Shown here one piece after another: positions 16,229 to 25,011 of a stretch of 64,000 nucleotides of DNA (positions within the stretch are counted from its first letter, which is position 1; each line of letters opens with the position of its first letter). The position numbers and the translations under genes are program-made. This DNA is from JBBSHE01 sp038253325 (GTDB lineage Bacteria > Actinomycetota > Actinomycetes > Propionibacteriales > Nocardioidaceae). The stretch lies in assembly GCA_038253325.1 (NCBI GenBank), contig JBBSHE010000007.1, positions 17,649 to 81,648 on the forward strand. Reading direction: 5' to 3'. Under the pieces are notes generated by a model, which had not been told where the DNA came from, searched no databases, and worked only from the letters and a program-made list of their open reading frames with translations.

Positions 16229-17172
16229 CGCGAGATTCTCGCCAGGTCGGCGGCTCCGCTGATCCCAGCCTCGCCGCCGAGCGTGGCAAGCGTGATCTCG
16301 GCATGGCGCCGCCTGCCCCCGGCGGTCAACGTCCGTTCGTACGCGGCCCGCGCCGGCTCGACGAGCAGGGCGCCGGCGGCGGCGACACCACCGCCGATCG
16401 CGATCATGCCCGGATCGAGCACGGCGCCGAGCGAGCCGAGCCCTTCCCCCAGCCAGGTCCCCACCTCGGCCAGCAAGGAGATGCTCAAGGTGTCCCCGGA
16501 CTGCGCCTGCGCCGTGAGGATCGGCCCGGTCAGCGCCGCAGGGTCGCCGCCGACGGCGTCGGACATGCTCTTTGCGGCGGGGTCGTTGGCCGACATCCGA
16601 TCCCGCCCGAGGCGAACCAGGGCGTTGCCGCTGGCGTACTGCTCCCAGCAGCCGTACTGACCGCAGGGGCAACGGACACCATGCGGGACGATCCGCAGGT
16701 GGCCGACCTCGGCGGCGATCCCGAACGCGCCGCGGTAGAGGGCACCGTCGGTGACGATGCCTCCGCCGACGCCGGTACCGACGGTGATCAGCAGCAGGTC
16801 GTCGACCGCGGCCCCGGCACCGAACCTGAACTCGCCCCAGGCGGCGGCGTTCGCGTCGTTCTCGACGACGACTGGGATGCCGACAAGCGCTCCGAGCTTG
16901 CTGCCGAGCGGCTCACCCGACCAGTCGATGTTGGGTGCGAACACGACCGTCGAGCGGTCGGCATCGACATATCCGGGGGCCCCGATGCCGACCGCGGTCA
17001 CGTCGTGACGTCCCCGGAGATCTGCGATGACGTCCACGATCCGCCGCTCCGCGGCTGCCCGGTCGGTTGCCGGCGTCTCGGTGCGGACCTTCTCGAGGAT
17101 CGTCCCGTCCTCATCGACGACACCGGCTGCGATCTTGGTCCCGCCGACATCCACGCCGATCGTGAGGTCCAT
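16225..17172 (-). CDS. glk: ROK-family glucokinase
   Basis: 315 residues. Actinobacterial glucokinase-type ROK protein supplying glucose 6-phosphate; in Streptomyces the enzyme at this locus (GlkA) also mediates carbon catabolite repression. The phosphate loop IGVDVGGTKIAAGVVD is at residues 5-20, the catalytic region is ENDANAAAWGEFRFG, then VGTGVGGGIVTDGALYRG, and the zinc motif is GHL..CPCGQYGCWEQYASG. The adenosine site is LDPGMIAIGGGVAAAG. ATG at 17172 overlaps the stop of the preceding gene by one base (TGATG), and its own stop overlaps the next start, so translation of the series is probably coupled. No DNA-binding domain is present, so it is a kinase rather than an NagC-type regulator. 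Confidence 0.92.
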   Translation of the reverse strand: MDLTIGVDVGGTKIAAGVVDEDGTILEKVRTETPATDRAAAERRIVDVIADLRGRHDVTAVGIGAPGYVDADRSTVVFAPNIDWSGEPLGSKLGALVGIPVVVENDANAAAWGEFRFGAGAAVDDLLLITVGTGVGGGIVTDGALYRGAFGIAAEVGHLRIVPHGVRCPCGQYGCWEQYASGNALVRLGRDRMSANDPAAKSMSDAVGGDPAALTGPILTAQAQSGDTLSISLLAEVGTWLGEGLGSLGAVLDPGMIAIGGGVAAAGALLVEPARAAYERTLTAGGRRRHAEITLATLGGEAGISGAADLARISR

Positions 17173-17528
17173 CAGTCCTCCGCCAGGTCGATCTTCTCGA
17201 GGCCCGGGCCAGGATCGCGGTTCGGGTGCTCGACCGAGTCGAGGAGGCTCTTGAGCGCGAGCGCCAACGACGTCGCTGCGCTGGCGAGGTGCGCGCGAAT
17301 CTCGGGGTTGGTCGAGCGCGCGTGCCGGGCGACCTGGCACAGCGGGCAGAACCTGCACTCTGCCGACGCGGCGGCGTCGTCGCCGAGGCTGTGCAGGTGT
17401 AGGTCGCCGGAAGCGGGTCGGTCCGGGTCGTCGCGAGGCGGTGGACGGCGGCCCGTCCACTCCACCATCGCTGCGAACAGCTTGGCGGCCTCCTCGGCGA
17501 CCGAGCCGATGGGTTCGGACGTCATCAT
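17172..17528 (-). CDS. Small conserved actinobacterial protein (DUF5304-like)
   Basis: 118 residues. An N-terminal helical part (SVAEEAAKLFAAMVEWTG) is followed by ECRFCPLCQVARHARSTNPEIRAHLASAATSLALALKSLL. The CxxCxxC group near residues 58-64 could hold a metal or form a redox site; the rest is helical. The same small protein accompanies an ArsA-like ATPase and a glucokinase in other actinomycetes, and I associate it with DUF5304, although I cannot verify the accession. Its start overlaps the ArsA-like stop by 4 bp and its stop overlaps the glucokinase start. No function known. Confidence 0.8.
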   Translation of the reverse strand: MMTSEPIGSVAEEAAKLFAAMVEWTGRRPPPRDDPDRPASGDLHLHSLGDDAAASAECRFCPLCQVARHARSTNPEIRAHLASAATSLALALKSLLDSVEHPNRDPGPGLEKIDLAED

Positions 17529-18715
17529 TGTCCTCCTGCGGTGCTGGTTCCGATCGGCGTGCCGAACGTCACGACGAGGGCGCTGTCGACGATTCGCGCT
17601 TCCACCACCGGCGCCGTGCGTACGGCCGCCGGTAGCGCGAGGATACGCCGGTGCGACCCCACGGTGACCACCAGTTCGTCACCGTGACGGGCGAGATCGA
17701 TGTCTGCCCTGCTGGCGAAAGGCAGCGTGATCGTGACCGTCACCTCGGCACCCACCCGCCCCACCCTGACCGGTTCGGGATCGTCCGAGGGGCCGAAAGG
17801 ATCCGTCGCGCCGTACACGTCGTTGGCGAAGCCCAAGACGGCGGCGAGCCCCACCGGTTCATGCGCCCGGTATCCGGACAGCCAGATCGGGACAGGGCTG
17901 AACGAGCTGTGCACCTCGGCGAGGATCTCGGACTGCGTCTCGACCCAGCCCTGTCGCCACGCATCGGCACCGCCGGACGGGAACACCCGGTTCGCCACCA
18001 CGCCGTCCACCCGGTACCCGTACAACGAGAGGCTGGTCAGGGTACGACGGGACTCCGCCACGACGACGGTCTCGGGCGTGAGCACGAGTCGCACCGAGGC
18101 GTCGCGGCCGGTGAGGATCGTGCGAACATCGGCGAGGTCGGCGTGCAGGCGTTCGAGTGCGTCGAAGACCAGGTCACCGGGCATGGGAACCCCGGCGGCC
18201 CTGGTGAGAACGGGCTTGAGCACCTTGACGACTCTGCGCTCGACCGGAAGCACCCGGTTCATGTACCAGTTGAGCGCCTCGGGAAGCGCGAGCAGCCGCA
18301 ACGTCTCGGCGGTCGGTGCACAGTCGACGACGATGACGTCCCAGTCGCCGCCGCGGGCTTGCTCGCGCACCTCGAGCAGGGCGAGCACCTCCTCGGCTCC
18401 CGGGAGCACCGTCAGCTCCTCGGCCTGGATGGGGTCGACCCCTGCCGAATCGAGCACGCTCAGCAGGTACGACTGGATGTCTCCCCAGGACTCCTCGAAC
18501 CGCTGCTGGGCGTCGACCTGCTGGACGAAGAGCCGGTCGGCAACGGGAGTCGGGCACCCGTCGACCGTGACCCCGAAGGTGTCGGCCAGCGAGTGCGCGG
18601 CGTCGGTGCTCACGACCAGGGTGCGATTACCACGAGAGGCCGCCAACGCGCCAGTTCCTGCGGCCACGGTGGTCTTGCCCACTCCCCCCTTGCCGGTGTA
18701 AAGCAGGATGCGCAC
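17525..18715 (-). CDS. ArsA/GET3-like ATPase with C-terminal HSP20-like domain
   Basis: 396 residues. The deviant Walker A GKGGVGKTT (residues 9-16 region) opens the protein, followed by switch I STDAAHSLADTFG and the Walker B-like VIVVDCAPTAETLRLL, with a later ANRVFPSG. That is the SIMIBI fold of ArsA and Get3, here as a single ATPase half. The last 80 residues (VRVGRVGAEVTVTITLPFASRADIDLARHGDELVVTVG) form an HSP20/alpha-crystallin-type beta sandwich, as in the ArsA_HSP20 group. No arsenite-binding cysteine triad or ars operon is nearby, so arsenic export is unlikely; a role in delivering client proteins is speculation. GTG at 18715 is used because the frame upstream belongs to the 3' end of the SRPBCC gene. 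The M. tuberculosis counterpart by position is Rv2184c. Confidence 0.88.
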   Translation of the reverse strand: MRILLYTGKGGVGKTTVAAGTGALAASRGNRTLVVSTDAAHSLADTFGVTVDGCPTPVADRLFVQQVDAQQRFEESWGDIQSYLLSVLDSAGVDPIQAEELTVLPGAEEVLALLEVREQARGGDWDVIVVDCAPTAETLRLLALPEALNWYMNRVLPVERRVVKVLKPVLTRAAGVPMPGDLVFDALERLHADLADVRTILTGRDASVRLVLTPETVVVAESRRTLTSLSLYGYRVDGVVANRVFPSGGADAWRQGWVETQSEILAEVHSSFSPVPIWLSGYRAHEPVGLAAVLGFANDVYGATDPFGPSDDPEPVRVGRVGAEVTVTITLPFASRADIDLARHGDELVVTVGSHRRILALPAAVRTAPVVEARIVDSALVVTFGTPIGTSTAGGQ

Positions 18716-18726
18716 GATGGGACCGT

Positions 18727-19575
18727 TCAGCCGGCCGACTCGACGCGCTTCTTCAGGCCCTTCAGCGCAGTGTCGACGACGACCTTCTCGGCCTTGCGTT
18801 TGAGCAGGCCGATCATCGGGATCGACAGGTCGACGGCGAGCTCGTAGCGCACGTCGGTCTGATCGCCCTGCGACGTGAGGACGTACGCGCCCTCCATCGC
18901 CCGGAGCATTCGCGCCTCCACGAGCTTCCAGGTCACCTGCTTGTCGCCGTCCCACTCGTACCTCAGCGTGTACTCGTCCTTGATCGGCGCCGCATCGAGC
19001 ACGAACCGGACCTCGCCGGCACGCCCGTCGTCGTAATCGCTCAGGACTTCCGTCTGCTTCACGCCCTTGGCCCACTCGGGGTACGCGTCGAAGTCGGCGA
19101 TGACGGCCATCACGGCGTCGGGCGGTGCGGCGATCACGATGCGCGAGCTCGTCTGCTCCGCCACCTCGCCCTCCCGTTCGACAGCGGCCGTTGGTGACAG
19201 GGAGACTACCCGCTGACACGTCGCGACGCGTCCGCAACCCGGTTCGCGTAGACCCTCGAGCTCGTCCTTCACGGTGAACATGTGCCGACGCAGACGGCGC
19301 GCGTACCGCGGCCACCATCGGCGGTGCACGTCGTGGGCGCGCAGGAAGACATGGACGATCGCACCGTCTCCGAACTGCTCGACCCAGACCTCTGCCGACC
19401 CCTGCCAAGCACCGGTGACCGCCCAGCGCTTGCCGAGGCCGGCTCGGTCCTCGACACAGTGCAGCCGGATCTCCGGGAACCATGTCGACCAGCACCGCTC
19501 GTCACCGAGGAAGGCCGCGATGGCGGCGGGTGCGGCGACGATGAAGCTCTCGTCGACCACATGGACCGTCGACAT
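18727..19575 (-). CDS. Two SRPBCC (START-like) domains in one uninterrupted frame
   Basis: Read from the ATG at 19575 (preceded by AGGAGG) the frame encodes 282 residues with no stop. Domain 1 (about 1-120, MSTVHVVDESFIVAAP through RRHMFTVKDELEG) and domain 2 (about 140-282, SSRIVIAAPPDAVMAVIADFDAYPEWAKG to LKGLKKRVESAG) are both SRPBCC-fold, a hydrophobic-ligand-binding helix-grip fold. In M. tuberculosis the equivalents Rv2186c and Rv2185c (TB16.3) are separate genes. The second domain here has its own GTG at 19164 with GGGAGG five bases upstream. So this may be a fusion, two products from one frame, or only the 145-residue second domain. About 20 residues of unconserved sequence link the domains. 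Ligands are unknown. Confidence 0.75.
   Translation of the reverse strand: MSTVHVVDESFIVAAPAAIAAFLGDERCWSTWFPEIRLHCVEDRAGLGKRWAVTGAWQGSAEVWVEQFGDGAIVHVFLRAHDVHRRWWPRYARRLRRHMFTVKDELEGLREPGCGRVATCQRVVSLSPTAAVEREGEVAEQTSSRIVIAAPPDAVMAVIADFDAYPEWAKGVKQTEVLSDYDDGRAGEVRFVLDAAPIKDEYTLRYEWDGDKQVTWKLVEARMLRAMEGAYVLTSQGDQTDVRYELAVDLSIPMIGLLKRKAEKVVVDTALKGLKKRVESAG
19168..19175 (-). promoter_or_regulatory. Strong internal ribosome binding site inside the SRPBCC frame
   Basis: On the minus strand GGGAGGGC ends a few bases before a GTG at 19164 that opens the second SRPBCC domain (VAEQTSSRIVIAAPP). Its strength and spacing are what one expects at a true gene start, which is why the fused reading frame may yield a separate 145-residue protein. 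Confidence 0.6.
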
Positions 19576-19680
19576 CCGTTGCCCTCCTGCCGTCGGCCAT
19601 TCGGAACGGCCGTGAGCTCCACGGATCCTGACGGTAGCCTGCGACCCAAGTATCCCGGCCTGAGTCTCAGGAGCAGCACT

Positions 19681-21465
19681 GTGCGTGAGTTCGCCAACCC
19701 GGCCGTGTACGCGGTTCCGGCGTCGGGCAACCTGACCGACGACGTGGTGGTGAACGCCCGCGAGCACGGGGCCGAGATCGTCTTCAGCCGCCGGGTCGGT
19801 GCGGACTGGATCGATGTCAGCGCCACCGCGTTCCACTCCCATGTCGTCGGTGCCGCCAAGGGCCTGCTGGCCGCCGGCGTGGCTCCGGGCGACCGGGTGG
19901 CGCTGATCTCGGCCACTCGGTACGAGTGGGCCGTTCTGGACTACGCGATCTGGTTCGCCGGCGCGGTCACGGTACCTGTCTACGAGACGTCGTCTCCGGA
20001 CCAGATCGGATGGATCCTGTCCGATGCGGGAGTCGTGCTGGCGCTCGTCGAGACGGAAGATCACCTGGCCCGGGTGACGAAGCACCAGGCAGAGCTTCCG
20101 GAGCTTCGTCGGGTCGTCTGCATCGACGGCGGTGACCTCGCCGACCTGGTGGCCGAGGGGGCAGCCATGACCGACGGTGAGCTCGAGTCCAGGCGCCGGT
20201 CTGTGACACCGGGCGATCTGGCCACGTTGGTCTACACGTCGGGTACGACGGGACGTCCGAAGGGCTGCGCACTGACGCACGCGAACTTCATGTTCGAGCT
20301 CGGCGTGGCCGTCACCGTGCTGGACCGGCTGTTCGACGACGTCGGGTCCAGCACATTGCTCTTCCTGCCGCTTGCGCACGTCTTCGCGCGGATCATCCAG
20401 GTCGGCTGCGTGAAACGTCGAGTGCGCGTCGGCCACACCGCCGATGTCAAGAACCTCGTCGACGACCTCGGTGCATTCCGCCCGACCTTCGTCCTCGCCG
20501 TTCCCCGCGTGTTCGAGAAGGTGTTCAACACGGCCAGCCGACGGGCAGCCGCATCGGGCCGGGGCAAGATCTTCGACACCGCCACCGAGGTCGCGGTCTC
20601 GTACAGCCGGGCGCTCGACGGCAGCGGACCCGGTCCGCTGCTGCGGTTGCGGCATGCTGCGTTCAAGCGCCTGGTGTACGCGAGGCTGCTTGCTGCACTC
20701 GGCGGACTTACCGAGTACGCCGTGTCCGGGGGCGCGCCGCTGGGTGAGCGGCTCGCCCACTTCTACCGCGGAATCGGCCTCCCGGTGCTCGAGGGCTACG
20801 GGTTGACGGAGACGACTGCTGCCCTGACCATCAATCTGCCGGGGCAGCAGCGAATCGGTACCGTCGGCCAGCCGATACCGGGAACGGTGGTCCGGGTGGC
20901 CGACGACGGTGAGTTGTCGTTCAAGGGCGCACAAGTGTTCGCCGGCTACTGGAAGAACCCCCTCGCGACTGCGGCCGCGATCACCGACGGCTGGTTCCAC
21001 ACCGGTGACGTCGGCGAGGTGGATGACGACGGCTTCGTCCGCATCACCGGACGCAAGAAGGAGATCTTGGTCACCGCCGGGGGCAAGAACGTGGCCCCCG
21101 CCGTGCTCGAGGACCGGATCCGCGCGCACGCCCTGGTCAGCCAGTGCCTCGTGGTCGGCGACCGCAGGCCGTTCGTCGCAGCCCTGGTGACGCTCGACCA
21201 GGACGCCCTCGAGCTCTGGGCGGCGGCCAACGGCAAGACCCGCAGGACCGCTTCCCGCTACACCGATGCGGACGTACGCGCAGAGGTGCAGGCCGCGGTC
21301 GACGACGCCAACGCGGCGGTCTCCAAGGCGGAGTCCGTCCGCAGGTTCGTGATCCTTCCCCGGGACTGGAGCGAGCAGACAGGTGAGCTCACGGCGACCC
21401 TGAAGGTCAAGCGCGACATCATCATGCAGCGCCACCACGCCGACATCGAGGCGCTCTATCTCTGA
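19681..21465 (+). CDS. fadD15: Long-chain acyl-CoA synthetase (AMP-forming, FadD15-like)
   Basis: 594 residues. Activates long-chain fatty acids to acyl-CoA through an acyl-adenylate. The adenylate-forming signature LVYTSGTTGRPKG lies at about 182-194; LEGYGLTETTAA (A5), DGWFHTGDVGEVDDDGFVRITGRKKE (A7/A8) and LKVKRDII with the C-terminal catalytic-lysine region (A10) follow. The start is GTG at 19681 with AGGAG eleven bases upstream; upstream frame is antisense to the SRPBCC gene. The position between SRPBCC genes and a PimB'-type transferase equals Rv2187 (fadD15) in M. tuberculosis. Its final 44 bp overlap the convergent glycosyltransferase gene. Confidence 0.93.
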   Translation: MREFANPAVYAVPASGNLTDDVVVNAREHGAEIVFSRRVGADWIDVSATAFHSHVVGAAKGLLAAGVAPGDRVALISATRYEWAVLDYAIWFAGAVTVPVYETSSPDQIGWILSDAGVVLALVETEDHLARVTKHQAELPELRRVVCIDGGDLADLVAEGAAMTDGELESRRRSVTPGDLATLVYTSGTTGRPKGCALTHANFMFELGVAVTVLDRLFDDVGSSTLLFLPLAHVFARIIQVGCVKRRVRVGHTADVKNLVDDLGAFRPTFVLAVPRVFEKVFNTASRRAAASGRGKIFDTATEVAVSYSRALDGSGPGPLLRLRHAAFKRLVYARLLAALGGLTEYAVSGGAPLGERLAHFYRGIGLPVLEGYGLTETTAALTINLPGQQRIGTVGQPIPGTVVRVADDGELSFKGAQVFAGYWKNPLATAAAITDGWFHTGDVGEVDDDGFVRITGRKKEILVTAGGKNVAPAVLEDRIRAHALVSQCLVVGDRRPFVAALVTLDQDALELWAAANGKTRRTASRYTDADVRAEVQAAVDDANAAVSKAESVRRFVILPRDWSEQTGELTATLKVKRDIIMQRHHADIEALYL

Positions 21466-22639
21466 GCCTGTTGACACTCCCCCCGTCGCCCCCGAGACGA
21501 CCCAGCGGCGCCGACATGTCGGGCACCCGAAACGCCGTGCCCACCCACGCTCGTCCGCGCCGACCCATCGCCCGAGCCGTCGCCGGATCGGTCAGCAGCT
21601 CGGTGATCCGGGTCGCGATCTCGGTCTCCGACCGGGGGTCGACGATGAAACCGGTGACGTTGTCGCGAACGGTCTCCGGTGCACCGCCGGAACGCCCGGC
21701 CACCACTGGAAGTCCCGACGAAGCCGCCTCCAGGAACACGATCCCCAGCGCCTCCGGCTCCAGTCCCGCCCGTCGCGTCCGGCAGGCGACGACGAACACG
21801 TCGGCGGCCGCGTAGACGGCCGGCATCGTCGCCCAGTCGACCGCTCCCGCGAGCCGCACACTCGCCAGCAAGCCCTCCGACGCGACCGTGCGGCACAGCG
21901 CGTCACGTCGCGGCCCGTCGCCGACGATCAGGAGCAGAGCGTTGGGGCACCGCGCCAATACCTTCGGCCACGCCCGTAGCAAGACATCGTGGCCCTTGCG
22001 GGCAATGAGCCGCGACGCCGACAGCACTACCGGACGGTCCACCTCGATGTCGTATGCCGCGCGCACCGCATCGGATTCCACGCCCGGCCGGAACCGGCCG
22101 GTGTCGACACCGGGGGCGAGACGTCGCATGCGGAGCGCAGTCTCGGGGCCCACGGCAGGCGCGATCCGCGATCGGCAGTACTCGCTGACGTACGTCATGA
22201 CGTCGACGCCGCGCCCGATCCGGTGCAGTGCCTGTCGAGACCCTGGTAGTGCCGCCCACCACACTTCGTGTCCGTGGGTGAGCGCGGTGATGTGTTCTGC
22301 ACCCCCGGCACGCAGGCGGTCGGCCAGCAGGCCGAGCGGGGCGGCGGCACCGAACAGCACCCGGTCGCATTCATGCTCAGCCATCAACGCCACGGCTCGA
22401 CGTGCGACACCGGGCGTCGGGAGCAACACCGAACCGCGGCTGCGGATGACGGGGAAGTGGGTCTGCCGGTCGTACTCCAAGGCCCCGGCACACGACGACG
22501 TATAGACGACCACCTGGTCGGGGGCCATCGCGCCGCACAGGCTGGCGACGAACGACTCGATCCCCCCGCGCCGGGGCGGGAAGTCGTTGGTGATGACGAG
22601 GGTACGACCCGCCCGGTGCGATACCGGGCTACGAGGCAC
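21422..22639 (-). CDS. pimB: GT4 mannosyltransferase, PimB'-like
   Basis: 405 residues. Probably GDP-mannose-dependent alpha-(1-6)-phosphatidylinositol monomannoside mannosyltransferase, the second mannose transfer in PIM synthesis. GT-B fold with N-terminal TNDFPPRRGGIESFV (acceptor side), LTHGHEVWW, and a C-terminal donor site PVVLSASRLIARKGHD, then LEPEALGIVFLEAASSGLPVVAGRSGGAPETV holding the EX7E motif. Synteny with Rv2188c supports the assignment. The last 40 or so residues (VGTAFRVPDMSAPLGRLGGDGGSV onward) look unlike the usual helical end and overlap antisense with fadD, so the C terminus may have drifted or be frameshifted. The ATG at 22639 overlaps the stop of the upstream peptidase gene by 11 bp. 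Confidence 0.87.
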   Translation of the reverse strand: MPRSPVSHRAGRTLVITNDFPPRRGGIESFVASLCGAMAPDQVVVYTSSCAGALEYDRQTHFPVIRSRGSVLLPTPGVARRAVALMAEHECDRVLFGAAAPLGLLADRLRAGGAEHITALTHGHEVWWAALPGSRQALHRIGRGVDVMTYVSEYCRSRIAPAVGPETALRMRRLAPGVDTGRFRPGVESDAVRAAYDIEVDRPVVLSASRLIARKGHDVLLRAWPKVLARCPNALLLIVGDGPRRDALCRTVASEGLLASVRLAGAVDWATMPAVYAAADVFVVACRTRRAGLEPEALGIVFLEAASSGLPVVAGRSGGAPETVRDNVTGFIVDPRSETEIATRITELLTDPATARAMGRRGRAWVGTAFRVPDMSAPLGRLGGDGGSVNRLRDRAPRCRRGGAA

Positions 22640-23900
22640 CGGCCAGGCCCCTGAGCTCGGCCCGCCAGCGTCGCACGAACGCCTGCCGCGTCGTACCGAG
22701 GACGTCGATGAACGCGCCGTCCAGGTGCCCGCGGTGCACCCGGACGTAGCGGTAGAAGCGCACCAGCGACGGCTGCCCGTACTCCGCGGAGATCAGCCGG
22801 CAGGCCAACCACGCCCCCTCGTACTGCACCTCGAGCAGCCGGTCGCCGACCCGGAAGGAAGCATCCGACGGCAGACCGGCCGGCAGCCCGCCGTTGCGGA
22901 CCGACCGGATCAGCCGGTCGGCGGCGACCGAGACCGGTATACCGGCCGCGCCCACGCCGACGTAGTCCGCGAAGCCTTCGATCAGCCACAGCGGCATCGT
23001 CGAGGAGATCGCCCGGGTCGCGACGTGGGTCGACTCATGACTCACCACGACCTGTGCGCCGACCGGCCCGAGCCGGTCGAACACGGTCGGGTTCACGACC
23101 ACGACCGGCTGGCTGCCGGGCTGCTTCGACCCGTCCTGCGACGTGGTCACGGCGGCGATCCCCGCGTAGTCGGGCGGCCTTGAGTCGAGCAGCTGCCCCA
23201 CCTGCGCCGACGTGGCGGGAACAATGGCGACCAAGATGCCGCGCCAGCTGGTCAGGACGCGATGCACGTCTCGGACGGCCTGCCGGAGCAACCGGGCAAC
23301 CCGGTTGCCGCGGGCTGCCTCGAGCGACAGCACGACTGTGTGCGAAGACCGCTGGACGACGAGCGTCCCCAGCAACCAGATGGGCGTCCGCGGGTCTGCT
23401 GGCGCGCGGAGATCGGCGATGTAGGTGACACCGCCGCGCCGTGTGAACGTGTACGTCAGCGTGTCGCGAGTGGCATCACCCGGTACGCCTCGGATCCGCC
23501 AGACCACGTCCACCTGGGCGTTCCACGACACCCTCGCACCGACACTTGGCTTCGCGATGGTCGCACTCTGACCGACGTAGCGTACGGAAAAGCCGATGAC
23601 CGGGATCGCCGCCAGGTTGGCAAACGCCGACACAGCCTGCCGGCGCGAACCAGGAACAGCCGGGTCGGCGAGCCCGATGAAAGCCGCCCGATCCGCCGTC
23701 CGGACCGCCTGCACCTGCCGTTCGACGGCGACGACGGCGAGCGCGTCGCGGTCAGGATCGGATGTCGAGGTGTGGGGGTGGTGGGGGGCCGTCGGGTGGC
23801 CGGCGAACAGCCGCGAGTCGACGACGGCGTACGCCGCGACCACGACGACGACCACGAACAGCGCGGCGGCCAGCAGCCGCCGAGCCGAGTTCGGGTGCAC
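22629..23900 (-). CDS. Membrane-anchored zinc metallopeptidase (peptidase MA-like)
   Basis: 423 residues from the GTG at 23900. One N-terminal hydrophobic helix (LLAAALFVVVVVVAAYAVV, residues about 8-26) anchors the protein with the rest outside. The central part (about 45-250) resembles a cystatin/NTF2-like beta region; the catalytic region has VVVSHESTHVAT (His, Glu and His at about 287-291) and, 20 residues later, LIEGFADYVG supplying a third, glutamate ligand. This HExxH plus EGxA layout is the gluzincin peptidase MA-like group common in actinomycetes. The stop overlaps the PimB' start by 11 bp, so the genes are likely coupled. An envelope role fits the neighbouring NlpC/P60 and PIM genes; substrate unknown. 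Confidence 0.83.
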   Translation of the reverse strand: MHPNSARRLLAAALFVVVVVVAAYAVVDSRLFAGHPTAPHHPHTSTSDPDRDALAVVAVERQVQAVRTADRAAFIGLADPAVPGSRRQAVSAFANLAAIPVIGFSVRYVGQSATIAKPSVGARVSWNAQVDVVWRIRGVPGDATRDTLTYTFTRRGGVTYIADLRAPADPRTPIWLLGTLVVQRSSHTVVLSLEAARGNRVARLLRQAVRDVHRVLTSWRGILVAIVPATSAQVGQLLDSRPPDYAGIAAVTTSQDGSKQPGSQPVVVVNPTVFDRLGPVGAQVVVSHESTHVATRAISSTMPLWLIEGFADYVGVGAAGIPVSVAADRLIRSVRNGGLPAGLPSDASFRVGDRLLEVQYEGAWLACRLISAEYGQPSLVRFYRYVRVHRGHLDGAFIDVLGTTRQAFVRRWRAELRGLAGAS

Positions 23901-23925
23901 GGTCGCTGACCCGCCCCTGCCGGCG

Positions 23926-24987
23926 TCAGCCGATGTGCGTCGCAGAATGCACGGGCATCGAGAGCAGCGGCACGATCTGGACGACGGAGCCGGTGTGGGG
24001 TGCGTGGATGACGAGTCCGTGGCCGATGTACATCGCCACGTGGGACGGCAGCGAGTAGTAGAAGACGAGATCGCCGGGCACGAGCTGCGAGATCGACACC
24101 TGGGTCCCGGCGTACTGCTGGTCGGGTGCATAGTGCGAGAGGTTGACGCCGGCCTGCGCCCACGATGCCATGGTGAGTCCGGAGCAGTCGTAGGAGTTCG
24201 GGCCGGCCGCGCCGTACTGGTACGGCTTGCCGAGCTGGGCCATCGCGAACGCGATCGCGATCTGTGCCCTGGCCGATGCGCTCGCGTTGTTGATCCGCGG
24301 CGTCGAACGCGTCGTGGTGGTGGGTGTCGTCCGCGTTGTGGGGGTGGTGGTGACGACGTTCTTGTTCTGCAACGCGAGCAACCGCTGGCGTTGTTGGGCC
24401 TGAAGCCCGTCGAGAACGTGCTGCGCCTCGGCCAACTTGCGCTCGATCTCGCGGCGCCGCTGGTCGAGCGTCCGCTGGTCCGATCTGATCGTCCTGAGCT
24501 GGTCGTTCAGCTGGGCACGCTTGACGTGCAGCCGCTGGCTTTGCAGCGTCATCGTGCGCAACAGGTCTGCCGACTGCTGCTGAGCGACCTGACGGTTGGA
24601 GATCTGCTCGATCAGGTCATGGGGGTTGCTCGAGGTGAAGACCGAGGTCGTGCTGGTGAGCCCGGCCGAGTTCGTGTAGTCGTTGACGGCGCTCGAGATC
24701 ACCGCACGCCGGAGTCGGTCGACCTTCGCAGCCTGCGCCGAGACGTCCTTGCGTAGCGGGGCCAGAACGGCCCTTGTCCTGGTGATCTGGTCTCGGAGGT
24801 GGTTGAACTCCTCGGTGGCGATCTCAGCCTCGTGGTTCAGCCGGTCGATCTTCGCCTTGACCTGGGCGATCGTCTGGTTCGGGTCGGCAGAGCTCGGGGT
24901 CGACACCGTCAACAGGGCGGCCACCAAGGCCAGTCCGGCGACGGCGGTGACGCGGCGTACGGTGATGCGACCTGCGCGGTTCAGCAC
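23926..24987 (-). CDS. Secreted NlpC/P60 peptidoglycan endopeptidase
   Basis: 353 residues from the GTG at 24987. Cleaves D-Glu-meso-DAP-type stem-peptide bonds in peptidoglycan. Residues about 1-35 are a signal peptide (VRRVTAVAGLALVAALLTVSTPSSADP). Residues about 40-215 are a long coiled coil, then a Thr/Pro linker (TTTPTTRTTPTTTTRSTP), then the NlpC/P60 domain: Cys in YDCSGL at about 266, His in PSHVAMYIG at about 314 and a third His in VIHAPH. An in-frame ATG at 25080 lies inside the c-di-AMP riboswitch and would bury the signal peptide, so I reject it; GAGGAG precedes the GTG by 12 bases. Matches Rv2190c by position. Controlled by the upstream riboswitch. Confidence 0.9.
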   Translation of the reverse strand: MLNRAGRITVRRVTAVAGLALVAALLTVSTPSSADPNQTIAQVKAKIDRLNHEAEIATEEFNHLRDQITRTRAVLAPLRKDVSAQAAKVDRLRRAVISSAVNDYTNSAGLTSTTSVFTSSNPHDLIEQISNRQVAQQQSADLLRTMTLQSQRLHVKRAQLNDQLRTIRSDQRTLDQRRREIERKLAEAQHVLDGLQAQQRQRLLALQNKNVVTTTPTTRTTPTTTTRSTPRINNASASARAQIAIAFAMAQLGKPYQYGAAGPNSYDCSGLTMASWAQAGVNLSHYAPDQQYAGTQVSISQLVPGDLVFYYSLPSHVAMYIGHGLVIHAPHTGSVVQIVPLLSMPVHSATHIG

Positions 24988-25011
24988 GGTGTCGTCGGAC
25001 TCCTCTGTCTC

